Positions 44,911 to 53,482 of a stretch of DNA of 64,000 nucleotides are shown piece by piece. The DNA is taken from contig NZ_BMMB01000003.1 in the NCBI RefSeq assembly GCF_014645615.1, forward strand, positions 248,001 through 312,000, read 5' to 3'. How positions within the stretch are numbered: position 1 is the stretch's first letter; each line of letters begins with the position of its first letter. Source of the DNA: Paenibacillus hunanensis. GTDB lineage: Bacteria; Bacillota; Bacilli; Paenibacillales; Paenibacillaceae. Below the pieces are notes generated by a model. That model did no database searches. It was not told the DNA's origin and was given only the letters and a program-made list of their open reading frames with translations. A program made the position numbers and the translations under genes.

Positions 44911-45617
44911 GCCGCACCTCCACGTTGAAAGCGATTCAGACGATATTCCAGCCAGCCACTCATCCGTTCAATGAGCACCGTCAGCCCCCAGAATAATAAC
45001 GCCGCTGCTAGATAAGCCTCAAAGTATTTCCAATTGTCCGCCGCGACGATCTGTGCCTGTGCATTAATTTCGATGACAGAGATCGTATAGGCAAGCGTCG
45101 AGCCATGCAGCATACCGATAACCGAATTCGATAGATTAGGCAGACTGACCGCCAGTGCCTGTGGAAATACAATACGCCGTAGCGCCTGCGGTGTCGTCAT
45201 GCCCACTGCATGTGCTGCTTCAATCTGTCCCTTATCCACCGCCAGAATCCCTGCTCGTACAACCTCTGACATGTACGCACCCGCAGTAATCGAGAAGGCG
45301 ATGCAGGCGAAGGCTAACAGCGGAATCGAGGCAGAGGTGAACGAGCTGCCCACTAAGCCGGCGATTCCGTCGATGATGATCGGTAAGCCAAAATAAATGA
45401 GCAGCAGATGCATCAGCATCGGCGTGCCACGTACAAAGGTCACATACGCCGAAGCAAGCTGAGATAGTACCGGAATGCGATACAGCCGCGCCAGCGCAAC
45501 GATCGTGCCGATGACCAAACCTGCTGCCACCGAAATGATCGTAATGAATAATGTGGTTGGCAATGCCTTGAATAGACTGAGAAACGCCGTCCACATAAAT
45601 GAAGGATCAAAGCTCAT
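44907..45617 (-). CDS. tcyM: amino-acid ABC transporter permease (TcyM-like)
   Basis: 236 residues, four to five spans, with the HisM-type loop [20 protein letters not shown] (~145-164). Overlaps both neighbours by 4 bases (45614-45617 and 44907-44910). Forms a heterodimer with the other permease. The presence of two permeases separates this from the one-permease yxeMNO system and favours a TcyJKLMN-type importer. Confidence 0.87.
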   Translation of the reverse strand: MSFDPSFMWTAFLSLFKALPTTLFITIISVAAGLVIGTIVALARLYRIPVLSQLASAYVTFVRGTPMLMHLLLIYFGLPIIIDGIAGLVGSSFTSASIPLLAFACIAFSITAGAYMSEVVRAGILAVDKGQIEAAHAVGMTTPQALRRIVFPQALAVSLPNLSNSVIGMLHGSTLAYTISVIEINAQAQIVAADNWKYFEAYLAAALLFWGLTVLIERMSGWLEYRLNRFQRGGAA

Positions 45618-46387
45618 CCCTGTTTCCCTCCTCGATCACTGATTGGAATGAGTCGTGCCTGCCAGCGTTTGGCCATACGCTGCTGACGGCTTGTCTGCTC
45701 CTTGCCTGCATACTGATTCAGATAACGCTCCAGCCAGACGAATGCACGCTCCAGCAACACACTAATGACAAAATAGATCAGTGAGAGTGCAATATACGTT
45801 TCGATAAAATGCTGTGTGGCTGTACCAAGCGTCTGCGAGCGTCCGGTCATCTCCATCACGCCAAGTGTGAACGCGAGCGAGGTATCTTTTAGATTCCCGA
45901 TTACCAGATTGCCGAATAGCGGCACCGAGATGCCCAGCGCTTGCGGCAAAATAATCCGTCGAAAGGTCTGATAGCCACTCATGCCAATCGACTGCGCCGC
46001 CTCTACCTGCCCTTTATCAACAGCTTCGACCGCCGCACGGATCATTTCTGAAATAAATGCCCCACTATTCAGCGCATACGTCAAAATAACAAAGTACAGC
46101 ACCGCAATGCGTGACACATCGATATGTAGCCAGCCGAGTATCTCAGGCAAGCCATAATACACAAGAAACAATTGAATCAGAATCGGTGTACCACGGAAAA
46201 AGGATACATAGATGCGTGATAATCGCTGCAAGCCAGGCACGTTATACAGCCGTGGTAGAGCGACCAGCAATCCGATCAATAACCCGAGTGCGATGGAGCT
46301 GCCCACAATGAGCAGCGTAATATTCAGATAGGCTAGCAATTTGGGAATGAAGTCCAGTACATAATGAATGTCAAAACGTCTGCTCAT
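45614..46387 (-). CDS. tcyL: amino-acid ABC transporter permease (TcyL-like)
   Basis: 257 residues, about five spans, loop EAAQSIGMSGYQTFRRIILP (~139-158), slightly longer than TcyM owing to a basic C-terminal tail. The tail's coding end overlaps the next gene by 4 bases. The binding-protein gene lies 20 bases upstream. Confidence 0.87.
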   Translation of the reverse strand: MSRRFDIHYVLDFIPKLLAYLNITLLIVGSSIALGLLIGLLVALPRLYNVPGLQRLSRIYVSFFRGTPILIQLFLVYYGLPEILGWLHIDVSRIAVLYFVILTYALNSGAFISEMIRAAVEAVDKGQVEAAQSIGMSGYQTFRRIILPQALGISVPLFGNLVIGNLKDTSLAFTLGVMEMTGRSQTLGTATQHFIETYIALSLIYFVISVLLERAFVWLERYLNQYAGKEQTSRQQRMAKRWQARLIPISDRGGKQG

Positions 46388-46407
46388 TCTGAGCCTCCTT
46401 TATCGAA

Positions 46408-47403
46408 TTACTGCGTAACCTTCGCTTCCGCCAGCGTTTTGGTAAAGTCATCACCAAGCCACTTTTCACTGAGTTGCTTCAATGTTCCATCCTTCTTAAT
46501 CTCTTCAATCGCTTTATCGATCTCATCTGCAAGCGGCTGCTCGTCTTTACGGAAGACGAAGTATACATTCGACTCATTCAGTGGCTCGCCGACCGTTTTC
46601 AGTGCAACATTACCATCCGCATCCGTGTTAAAACGATTCGCAAAATCGGTAGTGATCGTCGCATCCACACGTCCGCTCACAATCTGCTGCACCGTGTCGT
46701 TGGCTGCACCGCTTGTGTACACCACATCAATCGCATTGTTATGTGTTTTGTTGTACTGATTCAGCAGATACGCTGCATTGCTCGTTGCGCCAGTCAGTAC
46801 TTTTTTGCCAGCTAGATCATCCAGCCCTTTGATCGTATTATTGTCTTTCGCAACCGCCACCCGATTCAGGAAAATGCTATACGGCACCTTGTTGAACAAA
46901 TATTTCTGCTCACGCTCCGGGTTCGTTTCCATCTGATGGGCAACAAAATCAATCTTATTCGTTTCCAGACTAAGCAAAAGATTGGAGAATTCCATCGTTT
47001 TAAACTCGAACTCTACGTCTGGCAGGCGCTTGTCGATCTCGCGAACCAGCTCCACATCATATCCAGTCAGCTTGCCATTTTCATCGATAAAGCATACATT
47101 CGGGAATTGAGTTCCTGTACCGACGATAATTTTGCGTACATTACCACTCGCACTTGCCGTCTCGTTGCCACCTGATGTAGCCGTACTACCTCCTGCCGAT
47201 CCGCCGCTCGATTCACTTACTGAAGCGCAGCCTGATAGCAACAGCGCGAAGGCAAATAGCAATAGCGTGGAGACCTGCAAAAGTGGATGCTTACGGAAGA
47301 CGTAACGGGTACGTAGTTGACCTCCTGTATCTATTGTGTGTTGATTTATATTAGTGTTTTGATTCGTATTGATGGATTTTGCAGAAGACATGGATTTGAA
47401 CAT
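46408..47403 (-). CDS. amino-acid ABC transporter substrate-binding lipoprotein (TcyJ/TcyK-like)
   Basis: 331 residues. SBP family 3 fold (IVGTGTQFPNVCFIDENGKL..., GYDVELVREID ~115). The lipobox LLLSGC puts the acylated Cys at residue 59, unusually late: a hydrophilic stretch rich in Asn and Thr precedes the hydrophobic core. No start codon is available between this stretch and the core, so the extension is either real or a start error. AGGGTGG supports the ATG at 47403. A cysteine in NVCFID near the ligand site is uncommon. B. subtilis has two such receptors (TcyJ, TcyK); only one occurs here. Confidence 0.87.
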   Translation of the reverse strand: MFKSMSSAKSINTNQNTNINQHTIDTGGQLRTRYVFRKHPLLQVSTLLLFAFALLLSGCASVSESSGGSAGGSTATSGGNETASASGNVRKIIVGTGTQFPNVCFIDENGKLTGYDVELVREIDKRLPDVEFEFKTMEFSNLLLSLETNKIDFVAHQMETNPEREQKYLFNKVPYSIFLNRVAVAKDNNTIKGLDDLAGKKVLTGATSNAAYLLNQYNKTHNNAIDVVYTSGAANDTVQQIVSGRVDATITTDFANRFNTDADGNVALKTVGEPLNESNVYFVFRKDEQPLADEIDKAIEEIKKDGTLKQLSEKWLGDDFTKTLAEAKVTQ

Positions 47404-47416
47404 ACATGAACCACCC

Positions 47417-47467
47417 TATTCTTATCTATTTAGTCGGAATTATAAATGCATCATTGTCTTTTATGCT
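47417..47467 (-). promoter_or_regulatory. tcy-type operon promoter region with GTCGGAATTAT motif
   Basis: Minus-strand TATAAT (47439-47444) about 40 bases before the start; the -35 is poor (AGCATA at 47462-47467), as in activator-dependent promoters. On the plus strand GTCGGAATTAT (47433-47443) overlaps this -10, and TATTC (47417-47421) forms an ATTC...GGAAT inverted pair with it. The same 11 bases recur at 54865-54875 upstream of the second sulfur operon. Resembles CymR boxes (GGAATT-containing), from memory. Confidence 0.45.
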
Positions 47468-47562
47468 AGGTAACGCTTGCTCAGCATTGATTTTGCCACT
47501 GTTTAGCAATCGATGCTCGCTTGTACACTTGAAGTTAATTCAGCGCTCTAGTGGAAGTTGGA

Positions 47563-48498
47563 TCAACCTGTAATCGCTGCGGGCTGAGCCATGGAAGGAT
47601 TGCTTTGACGCTGACTGCGGAAGTAATCCAGATCGCGTAGCAGCTCTGCCATCGCAGCAGTCATATGTGCTGGTTGTTCTTTTAAAGTAACCAGACTCGT
47701 CTGCAAGGAGATGCTTTCAATCTCTGGTAGATGGATTCGCACGAGTAGACCTGCTTTCACTTCCTCATGCACACTCAGCCCGGGCAGAAAGGCAATTCCA
47801 GCCTGTTGCAAAACAAGCTTTTTCGCTGTCTCTGCCTGATCGACCTGAAAGGCAATTTCTGGTGGTGATTCCATCGTCTCAAATACACGGTGGATGCGTA
47901 GCCAATCGAGTGAGCCGCATTCGAAGAATACGAGCTTTTGCTGCTCCAGCGCCGCGATTGAGGTCGGCTGCTCCGTTGCAAAAGGATGATCTCGATACAC
48001 GTACAGCGAGATCGGATCCTCATAGGACGATACGGTACGAATCGATGGATGCAGCATTTTACGAACAAACGCAATATCCAGCTCCTTACCTAGCAGACGG
48101 CTAACAAGCTGATCTGTCGTTGCTGTGACAAGCTTTACATTGGTGTGCGGATATTGCTGCTTCAGCCGTGGTAGCAGCTCGGGAATGACGTAATTGGATA
48201 CGGATAGTGTACATCCGATCGTCAGCTCCTCTGGTGTGGTGCGAACGGTCTGGATACGCTGCTTGCCCTTTTGCAATACCTGTAGCATCTGCTGGGCATA
48301 GGGAAGAAAACGACGACCTTCCTCGGTCAAAATGATTTGCCGACCTAGCCGTTCGAACAGCTTACAGCCAAGCTCCCTCTCCAGCGATTGAATTCGCGCG
48401 GTGACGGACGGCTGGGACAGGAATAGAATCTCTGCCGCCTTATTGAAGCTGCCATAATGATGGATGTACACAAAGGCTTCCATATTCTCAATGTTCAC
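47563..48498 (-). CDS. LysR-family regulator of the sulfur genes (YtmI/CysL-like)
   Basis: 311 residues: winged helix-turn-helix (1-60: FNKAAEILFLSQPSVTARIQSLE) and a LysR substrate-binding region (~88-290). Start at a GTG (48498) because AGAAAGGGG lies 8-10 bases upstream; the in-frame ATG at 48519 precedes this site. It sits between the tcy-type operon and the ssu-type operon, on the same strand, as YtmI relates to the ytm genes. In B. subtilis YtmI is an activator that depends on low cysteine (family knowledge). Probably autoregulated; see the palindrome on its promoter. Confidence 0.88.
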   Translation of the reverse strand: MNIENMEAFVYIHHYGSFNKAAEILFLSQPSVTARIQSLERELGCKLFERLGRQIILTEEGRRFLPYAQQMLQVLQKGKQRIQTVRTTPEELTIGCTLSVSNYVIPELLPRLKQQYPHTNVKLVTATTDQLVSRLLGKELDIAFVRKMLHPSIRTVSSYEDPISLYVYRDHPFATEQPTSIAALEQQKLVFFECGSLDWLRIHRVFETMESPPEIAFQVDQAETAKKLVLQQAGIAFLPGLSVHEEVKAGLLVRIHLPEIESISLQTSLVTLKEQPAHMTAAMAELLRDLDYFRSQRQSNPSMAQPAAITG

Positions 48499-48551
48499 GG
48501 TGCATTCCCCTTTCTGCATAATTAAAACTTATTTTCCCAATCATTTAACTT

Positions 48552-48590
48552 GGTTTTATGTATCATAGAACCAGAGTTAGGCGGTGTCAA
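48552..48590 (-). promoter_or_regulatory. sigma-A promoter of the LysR gene with palindrome over the -10
   Basis: Minus strand TTGACA (48585-48590), 17 bases, TATGAT (48562-48567). The near-perfect palindrome GGTTTTATG-TAT-CATAGAACC (48552-48572, one mismatch) covers the -10, typical of a repressing autoregulatory site. The rest of 48573-48805 shows nothing else. Confidence 0.65.
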
Positions 48591-48805
48591 CGGATTAACT
48601 GCCTATCTTCACAGCTGTTTCATAGCGTTAGAGGCAGCCAATCCAGACAGGGCGCGGCTTCTCACCGCTTGTTGCCAGAATGGGAAAATGAATCAGCTTA
48701 CAGGAGTGACTAGCTACAGATACAGAGTCGATTCCCATCGTTGTCATGTTAGCATCGAAATCTCTGCATAGCATCCTTATAGCCTGATGCAACGCCTACG
48801 CTTCC

Positions 48806-50131
48806 TTACTGATTCACAGGGGTAGCCGTATAGCGATTTTGCGGGATTGGCACGCCCAGATTCTCACGTAGTGTCTCATATTCATAATCCTCGCGATAAA
48901 TACCGCGCGCCTGCAAAATAGGCACCACCTGCTCTACAAAATCGTGCAATCCAGACGGTAGCTCCGAATGAATAATAAAGCCATCCGCACCGCGCTGCTC
49001 AAACCATTCCTGTACACGATCCGCTACCTGCTCTGCGGTACCGATAAAGTTACTGCGTGGTGTCGCTGCTTGCAGAGCAACCTGTCGCAGCGTTAAGCCG
49101 CGCTCCTTCGCATCGCGCTTGATCTTGTCCGTGCCACTACGGAAGCTGTTGCTGCCGATATCCTGTAACTCAGGGAATGGCTCGTCAAGCGGATATTGCG
49201 AGAAGTCGTGATGATCGAAGAAGCGACCGAGATATTGCAGCGCCTTGTCGATCGTTACGAGACTGGCAATTTGCTCGTATTTGCGCTCGGCTTCCTCTGC
49301 TGTCGCGCCGATAATCGGGCTAATTCCCGGTAAAATTTTTACCTCATCCTCACTTCGTCCATACAACACCACACGCTTTTTCACATCCTGGTAGAAAGTC
49401 TGAGCGTCCTCTAGCGTCTCCTGTCCTGTGAAAATGGCATCGGCCGAGCGAGCAGCTAGATTTTTCCCATCCTCCGATGAGCCTGCCTGAAAAATAACCG
49501 GCTGTCCCTGCGGCGTGCGTCCAATATTGAGTGGTCCCTGCACGGAGAAATATTCCCCTTTATGATGCAGGGTGTGCAGCTTGTCTGGATCGAAGAATAC
49601 ACCCGTCTCCTTATCCCGTGTGAACGCATCCTCTTCCCACGAATCCCACAGACCCTTCGCAACATCCAGGTATTCAGAAGCGATTCGGTAACGCTCTGGA
49701 TGAGAAGGATGCTCTTCGCGACTATAGTTGAGCGCGGAGCCTTCCAGTGGAGAAGTGACCACATTCCAGCCTGCACGACCACCGCTAATATGATCCAGCG
49801 AAGCAAGCTGACGCGAAACGGTAAATGGCTCACTATAGCTAGTCGAGATTGTTCCCACCAATCCGATACGCGAGGTGACGCCTGCCAGAGCGGACAGAAT
49901 CGTCACTGGCTCAAAACGATTCAAAAAGTGCGGGAGCGACTTCTCATTGATGAACAATCCATCCGCAATGAACACCAGATCGAACTTGCCCTCCTCCGCC
50001 TTCTGCGCCTGACGCTTGTAAAAGTCAAAGCTCACACTCGCATCTGCCTGCACCTCAGGATGTCTCCAGGTGGACATGCTGCCTCCGATTCCGTGAATGA
50101 TTGCACCAAATTTCAACTGACGTTTAGTCAT
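48806..50131 (-). CDS. ytnJ: NtaA/SnaA/DszA-family FMN-dependent monooxygenase (YtnJ-like)
   Basis: 441 residues. Luciferase-like fold of the nitrilotriacetate monooxygenase group: [26 protein letters not shown] (~51-60), [14 protein letters not shown] (~93), GWNVVTS and [13 protein letters not shown] (~208). This group oxidises C-S or C-N bonds with FMNH2 and O2 (DszA, NtaA, YtnJ). Start at ATG 50131, 9 bases after GAGAGG; ATG 50140 touches that site. It probably desulfurises an imported organosulfur compound. No FMN reductase is encoded nearby. 110 bases after the redoxin gene. Confidence 0.88.
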   Translation of the reverse strand: MTKRQLKFGAIIHGIGGSMSTWRHPEVQADASVSFDFYKRQAQKAEEGKFDLVFIADGLFINEKSLPHFLNRFEPVTILSALAGVTSRIGLVGTISTSYSEPFTVSRQLASLDHISGGRAGWNVVTSPLEGSALNYSREEHPSHPERYRIASEYLDVAKGLWDSWEEDAFTRDKETGVFFDPDKLHTLHHKGEYFSVQGPLNIGRTPQGQPVIFQAGSSEDGKNLAARSADAIFTGQETLEDAQTFYQDVKKRVVLYGRSEDEVKILPGISPIIGATAEEAERKYEQIASLVTIDKALQYLGRFFDHHDFSQYPLDEPFPELQDIGSNSFRSGTDKIKRDAKERGLTLRQVALQAATPRSNFIGTAEQVADRVQEWFEQRGADGFIIHSELPSGLHDFVEQVVPILQARGIYREDYEYETLRENLGVPIPQNRYTATPVNQ

Positions 50132-50241
50132 GATCGTCATCCTCTCTGATTCGTTATAGGTTAGATGGTATAAAGATGGTATGAATCTGTAATTGTACCG
50201 CTGGTGATAGGCCTAACTAGTCAAGCGAGATTCTATCCTAT

Positions 50242-50553
50242 TCACACCGATTGCTGAATAGGCTGTCCTGCTAACAGATGACGCAGCTTCTCCAGATCAG
50301 GCTCCAGCAGAGCCGTGTACGTCGCTCCCTGCCCAACCTCCACGACAGGCACATGCCGAATGCCATATTTCGCTTCCAAAATGTCACGTAGCTCATCATG
50401 CCCTGCTACCTCCAGATTCGTATACGCATAGCCATTCGTTTCCAGGTATGTCTTAATCTCCTGGCAAAAGTGACATCCCGTCTTGCTCCAGACGATCACA
50501 TGGGGATTGGAAGGAGTGGTGAAGCCTTCTGTATTATTAAATGCTTGGGTCAT
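50242..50553 (-). CDS. ytnI: glutaredoxin-like redoxin (YtnI-like)
   Basis: 103 residues, thioredoxin fold with redox pair CHFC (about C27 and C30 in SKTGCHFCQE) and cis-Pro in HVPVVEV (~68). A ~15-residue N-terminal extension precedes strand 1. AAGGAGG lies 9 bases before the ATG. The gene order redoxin then NtaA-type monooxygenase is that of ytnI-ytnJ. It may deliver electrons or act on disulfide or sulfenate forms of the sulfur substrates (inference). Confidence 0.87.
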   Translation of the reverse strand: MTQAFNNTEGFTTPSNPHVIVWSKTGCHFCQEIKTYLETNGYAYTNLEVAGHDELRDILEAKYGIRHVPVVEVGQGATYTALLEPDLEKLRHLLAGQPIQQSV

Positions 50554-50593
50554 AGGTTATTCCTCCTTAGTATGGGTGGATGTGCTATCGAAT

Positions 50594-51403
50594 TCATGAT
50601 TCGGAATACTGTAATAAGCGATGCAGGATTACATTTTCAAAATGAGCAAACCCACTATCTCGCTCACGCGGCCGATCCAGTGTGATACGTAGATCCAGCG
50701 CCACATGTCCCTCCTCGATTAACAGCACCCGATCTGCAAGTGCCACCGCCTCGCTCACATCATGCGTCACAAGCACCACCGTCAAGCCCTGTTCGATCCA
50801 GAGTCGCTCGATCAGCTTCTGCATCTCGATTCGGGTGAGTGCATCCAGTGCACCGAGCGGCTCATCGAGTAATAGCAGATCAGGATGACTTGCCAGTGCT
50901 CGTGCTAGCGCCACACGCTGACGTTGACCGCCAGATAATATAGCGGGCCATTCCTTTTCCCGATCTGCCAGACCGACGAGTCGTAATGCCTCACCCGCAT
51001 GCTCACGACTTTTATCCGGGATGCCGAGTCTGACATTGTCCAGCACCGTCTTCCAGGGTAATAATCGGGCCTCCTGAAAAAGAAAGCGTGTATTCGGTCG
51101 CGCCGTCTGCGGCTGGCGTGCAAGCTTACTCCGCTTACGTGTATATTGGCGAAGCGTAGCAGATGATGTCGTCGCTACCGGATCGGCGGAGCGCTGCGCC
51201 AGCTCGATCTGTCCACCGGATGGCTGCTCCAGTCCAGCGATCATACGCAGTAGCGTGCTTTTCCCACAGCCGCTGCGTCCGACAATTGCGACAAACTCTC
51301 CACGCTGTACCTCTACATCAATGTGCTCCAAAATGACACGCGTGCCAAACTGCTTCTGCACACCCTGAATCTGTAAAAATGGCTTCTGCTCCGTCACAGC
51401 CAT
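50594..51403 (-). CDS. ssuB: aliphatic sulfonate-type ABC transporter ATPase (SsuB-like)
   Basis: 269 residues. Walker [10 protein letters not shown] (~36), signature LSGGQRQR (~151), Walker [13 protein letters not shown] (~171), switch VTHD. An unusual Ser/Arg/Gln-rich insertion of ~25 residues (~70-95, containing [12 protein letters not shown]) sits between Walker A and the Q-loop. Start at ATG 51403 after GGAGGGG; a GTG two codons earlier is the alternative. The family is nitrate/sulfonate/taurine; the context favours sulfonates. 42 bases after the permease gene. Confidence 0.88.
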   Translation of the reverse strand: MAVTEQKPFLQIQGVQKQFGTRVILEHIDVEVQRGEFVAIVGRSGCGKSTLLRMIAGLEQPSGGQIELAQRSADPVATTSSATLRQYTRKRSKLARQPQTARPNTRFLFQEARLLPWKTVLDNVRLGIPDKSREHAGEALRLVGLADREKEWPAILSGGQRQRVALARALASHPDLLLLDEPLGALDALTRIEMQKLIERLWIEQGLTVVLVTHDVSEAVALADRVLLIEEGHVALDLRITLDRPRERDSGFAHFENVILHRLLQYSES

Positions 51404-51445
51404 GCACACCCCTCCTATAAAATCATGATTGCTCGTCTTACCTAT

Positions 51446-52336
51446 TCATTTGCGAGATAACGATGGATTCCAGCGCAGCCAGCGCTTTTCCAGCAGCTTG
51501 GCGATGCTATCCGACAGCTTGCCGAGTAACGCATACAGCACAATACTCAGCACGATCACATCCATTTGCATAAATTCACGCGCATTCATCGCCATATAAC
51601 CAATACCTGAATCTGCCGCTACCGTCTCGGCAACGATCAGTGTCAGCCACATAATACCCAGCGCATAACGAATACCAACAAGAATCGATGGCAGGGCACC
51701 CGGCAAAATCACATGCACATACAGCGCGATGCGGCTTAATCCATACACGCGCCCCATCTCGATCAATCCCGGGTCTACCGAGCGAATACCATGAAAGGTA
51801 TTCAGGTACATGGGAAAGAATACACCGAGCGCCACGAGAAACAGCTTCGCCTCCTCCCCAATACCAAACCAGACAATAACGAGTGGAATGAGTGCCAGAT
51901 GCGGAATATTGCGAATCATCTGGATGGAGGAATCCGATATTTTTTCAGATAGGCGAGAAATGCCGTTAATCGCTCCAAGTATAAAGCCCAATCCTCCACC
52001 AATTGCAAACCCACTCAGCGCACGCTGCGCGCTGATTGCGATATTGCTGATCAGCTCGCCCGTTCCTAGCAAGCGGAAGAAGGCTTCAAGCACCTGCGCA
52101 GGTGACGGTAATATCTGACTAGCAAGCCAGCCTGTCGTTGATAAGAGCTGCCAGACTGCAATCAGCAGCACAGGTAGAACAAAAGGTAATAGCCCATGTA
52201 CAAGTCGTCGCCAGCGCCTAGTATCATCTGTCCTGACCGTGGCCGGAATCGACAACCGCGAACTTGATCCCCTCTGTGCTGTCGGTGTATCCACACTTGG
52301 AGCAGACAACGAGCCGGGTAATGATTTGGAAGACAT
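51446..52336 (-). CDS. ssuC: aliphatic sulfonate-type ABC transporter permease (SsuC-like)
   Basis: 296 residues, six spans, with the EAA-like loop EMGRVYGLSRIALYVHVILP (~190-209) and SIQMIRNIPHLALIPLVIVWFG-type stretch (~133) common to SsuC/TauC. The first ~45 residues are Ser/Arg-rich and cytoplasmic, longer than usual. AAGGAGGGG is 8 bases before the ATG. Between ssuA-like (31 bases upstream) and ssuB-like genes. Confidence 0.9.
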   Translation of the reverse strand: MSSKSLPGSLSAPSVDTPTAQRGSSSRLSIPATVRTDDTRRWRRLVHGLLPFVLPVLLIAVWQLLSTTGWLASQILPSPAQVLEAFFRLLGTGELISNIAISAQRALSGFAIGGGLGFILGAINGISRLSEKISDSSIQMIRNIPHLALIPLVIVWFGIGEEAKLFLVALGVFFPMYLNTFHGIRSVDPGLIEMGRVYGLSRIALYVHVILPGALPSILVGIRYALGIMWLTLIVAETVAADSGIGYMAMNAREFMQMDVIVLSIVLYALLGKLSDSIAKLLEKRWLRWNPSLSRK

Positions 52337-52367
52337 CGGTGCATCCCCTCCTTACTTCTGGATTAGA

Positions 52368-53408
52368 TTACTTTGACTTCGTCTTGTCCGATGCTGGCAG
52401 CTGCTTACTTAATGTATCGCTCCAGAACTTACTAACGTCTACTTTGGACGACAGCACACCTGCATCGGTAAATGTATCTGCCACATCCTGCTCGGACGCT
52501 ATTGCTGCATCCGATATAGCAACGACCTTACTTGGACGCTGTGCCTCACCTTCCTTGAGAGTAGTTAAGGCCTGCTCCTCTGGCTGGTGTGTCGCAGCTG
52601 CGGTAATCTTAGCCCATTCCTCTGGATGACTGCGTGTCCAATCATAAAATTGATTGATACGAGCCAGATAATCAGTAATCGCTTTTTTCTTAGCGCTATC
52701 AGCAAGTGCCGGATCGGATACGGCAACAAGGAAATGTCCGGATAAAATATCCTTCGCACTCGCTAGCGTTGTCGCTCCATTTTGATGAGCAGAGATAATC
52801 GCATTTCCATAGCTTGCCAGCGCATCCACCTTGCCGCTAATTAGCGCACTCAGTCCATCGGCAGTCGACAGCTCGACTGGCTGGATATCCTGCCAGGTTA
52901 GCCCGGCATTTTGCAATATTTTCAGCAGGAAGTAATGAGCCGTTGTATTTTTGACAAAAGCGACCTTTTTTCCCTTTAGATCAGCAGCCGTATGGATCGG
53001 TGAGTCCTTAGGAACAACGACCTCCTGATTAAGCGTATTGCCCTCCTGCACCGCCACCACTTTAAAATTGCCACCATTGGCTGCCTGTGAAGCAAAGATT
53101 GGCGGAATTTCACTCGTCACGCCAAAGTCGACCTGGTTCGCTGCCATCGCCTCCAAAATCAGATTGCCACCCTGAAATACACTGTAGTCGATTTTGTAGG
53201 GCGTATTGTCCAGCCCAGCCGCCTTTAGCCCCTGTTCGAGATTGCCCCATCCCGTCTGACCTACCTTGATCACAACTGCGCCTTCGCCACCCTGAGCCGC
53301 CGCTGCATCTGCGGATGCACCTGTACCCTGCTGTGAGCAGCCTGCCATAACGATAAGCAGCGCACCCAGTATAGTCGCTAATAATGGCTTGTAAATACGT
53401 TGTTTCAT
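52368..53408 (-). CDS. ssuA: aliphatic sulfonate-type substrate-binding lipoprotein (SsuA-like)
   Basis: 346 residues. Lipobox VMAGC (Cys 24), then the SsuA/TauA/NMT1-type fold: VIKVGQTGWGNLEQGLKAAG, FQGGNLILEAMAANQVDFG (~78-96), DLKGKKVAFVKNTTAHYFL (~142). Start at ATG 53408 as AAAAGGGTG lies just upstream; an ATG seven codons earlier has no site. Binds an organosulfonate (or sulfate ester) outside the membrane and passes it to SsuC. Ligand not fixed. Confidence 0.9.
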   Translation of the reverse strand: MKQRIYKPLLATILGALLIVMAGCSQQGTGASADAAAAQGGEGAVVIKVGQTGWGNLEQGLKAAGLDNTPYKIDYSVFQGGNLILEAMAANQVDFGVTSEIPPIFASQAANGGNFKVVAVQEGNTLNQEVVVPKDSPIHTAADLKGKKVAFVKNTTAHYFLLKILQNAGLTWQDIQPVELSTADGLSALISGKVDALASYGNAIISAHQNGATTLASAKDILSGHFLVAVSDPALADSAKKKAITDYLARINQFYDWTRSHPEEWAKITAAATHQPEEQALTTLKEGEAQRPSKVVAISDAAIASEQDVADTFTDAGVLSSKVDVSKFWSDTLSKQLPASDKTKSK

Positions 53409-53482
53409 GAACATCACCCTTTTATCCATAATTGAATATTGAATTTATTTTCTATTTATATGATAGGAGGACGCTAGTTTAT

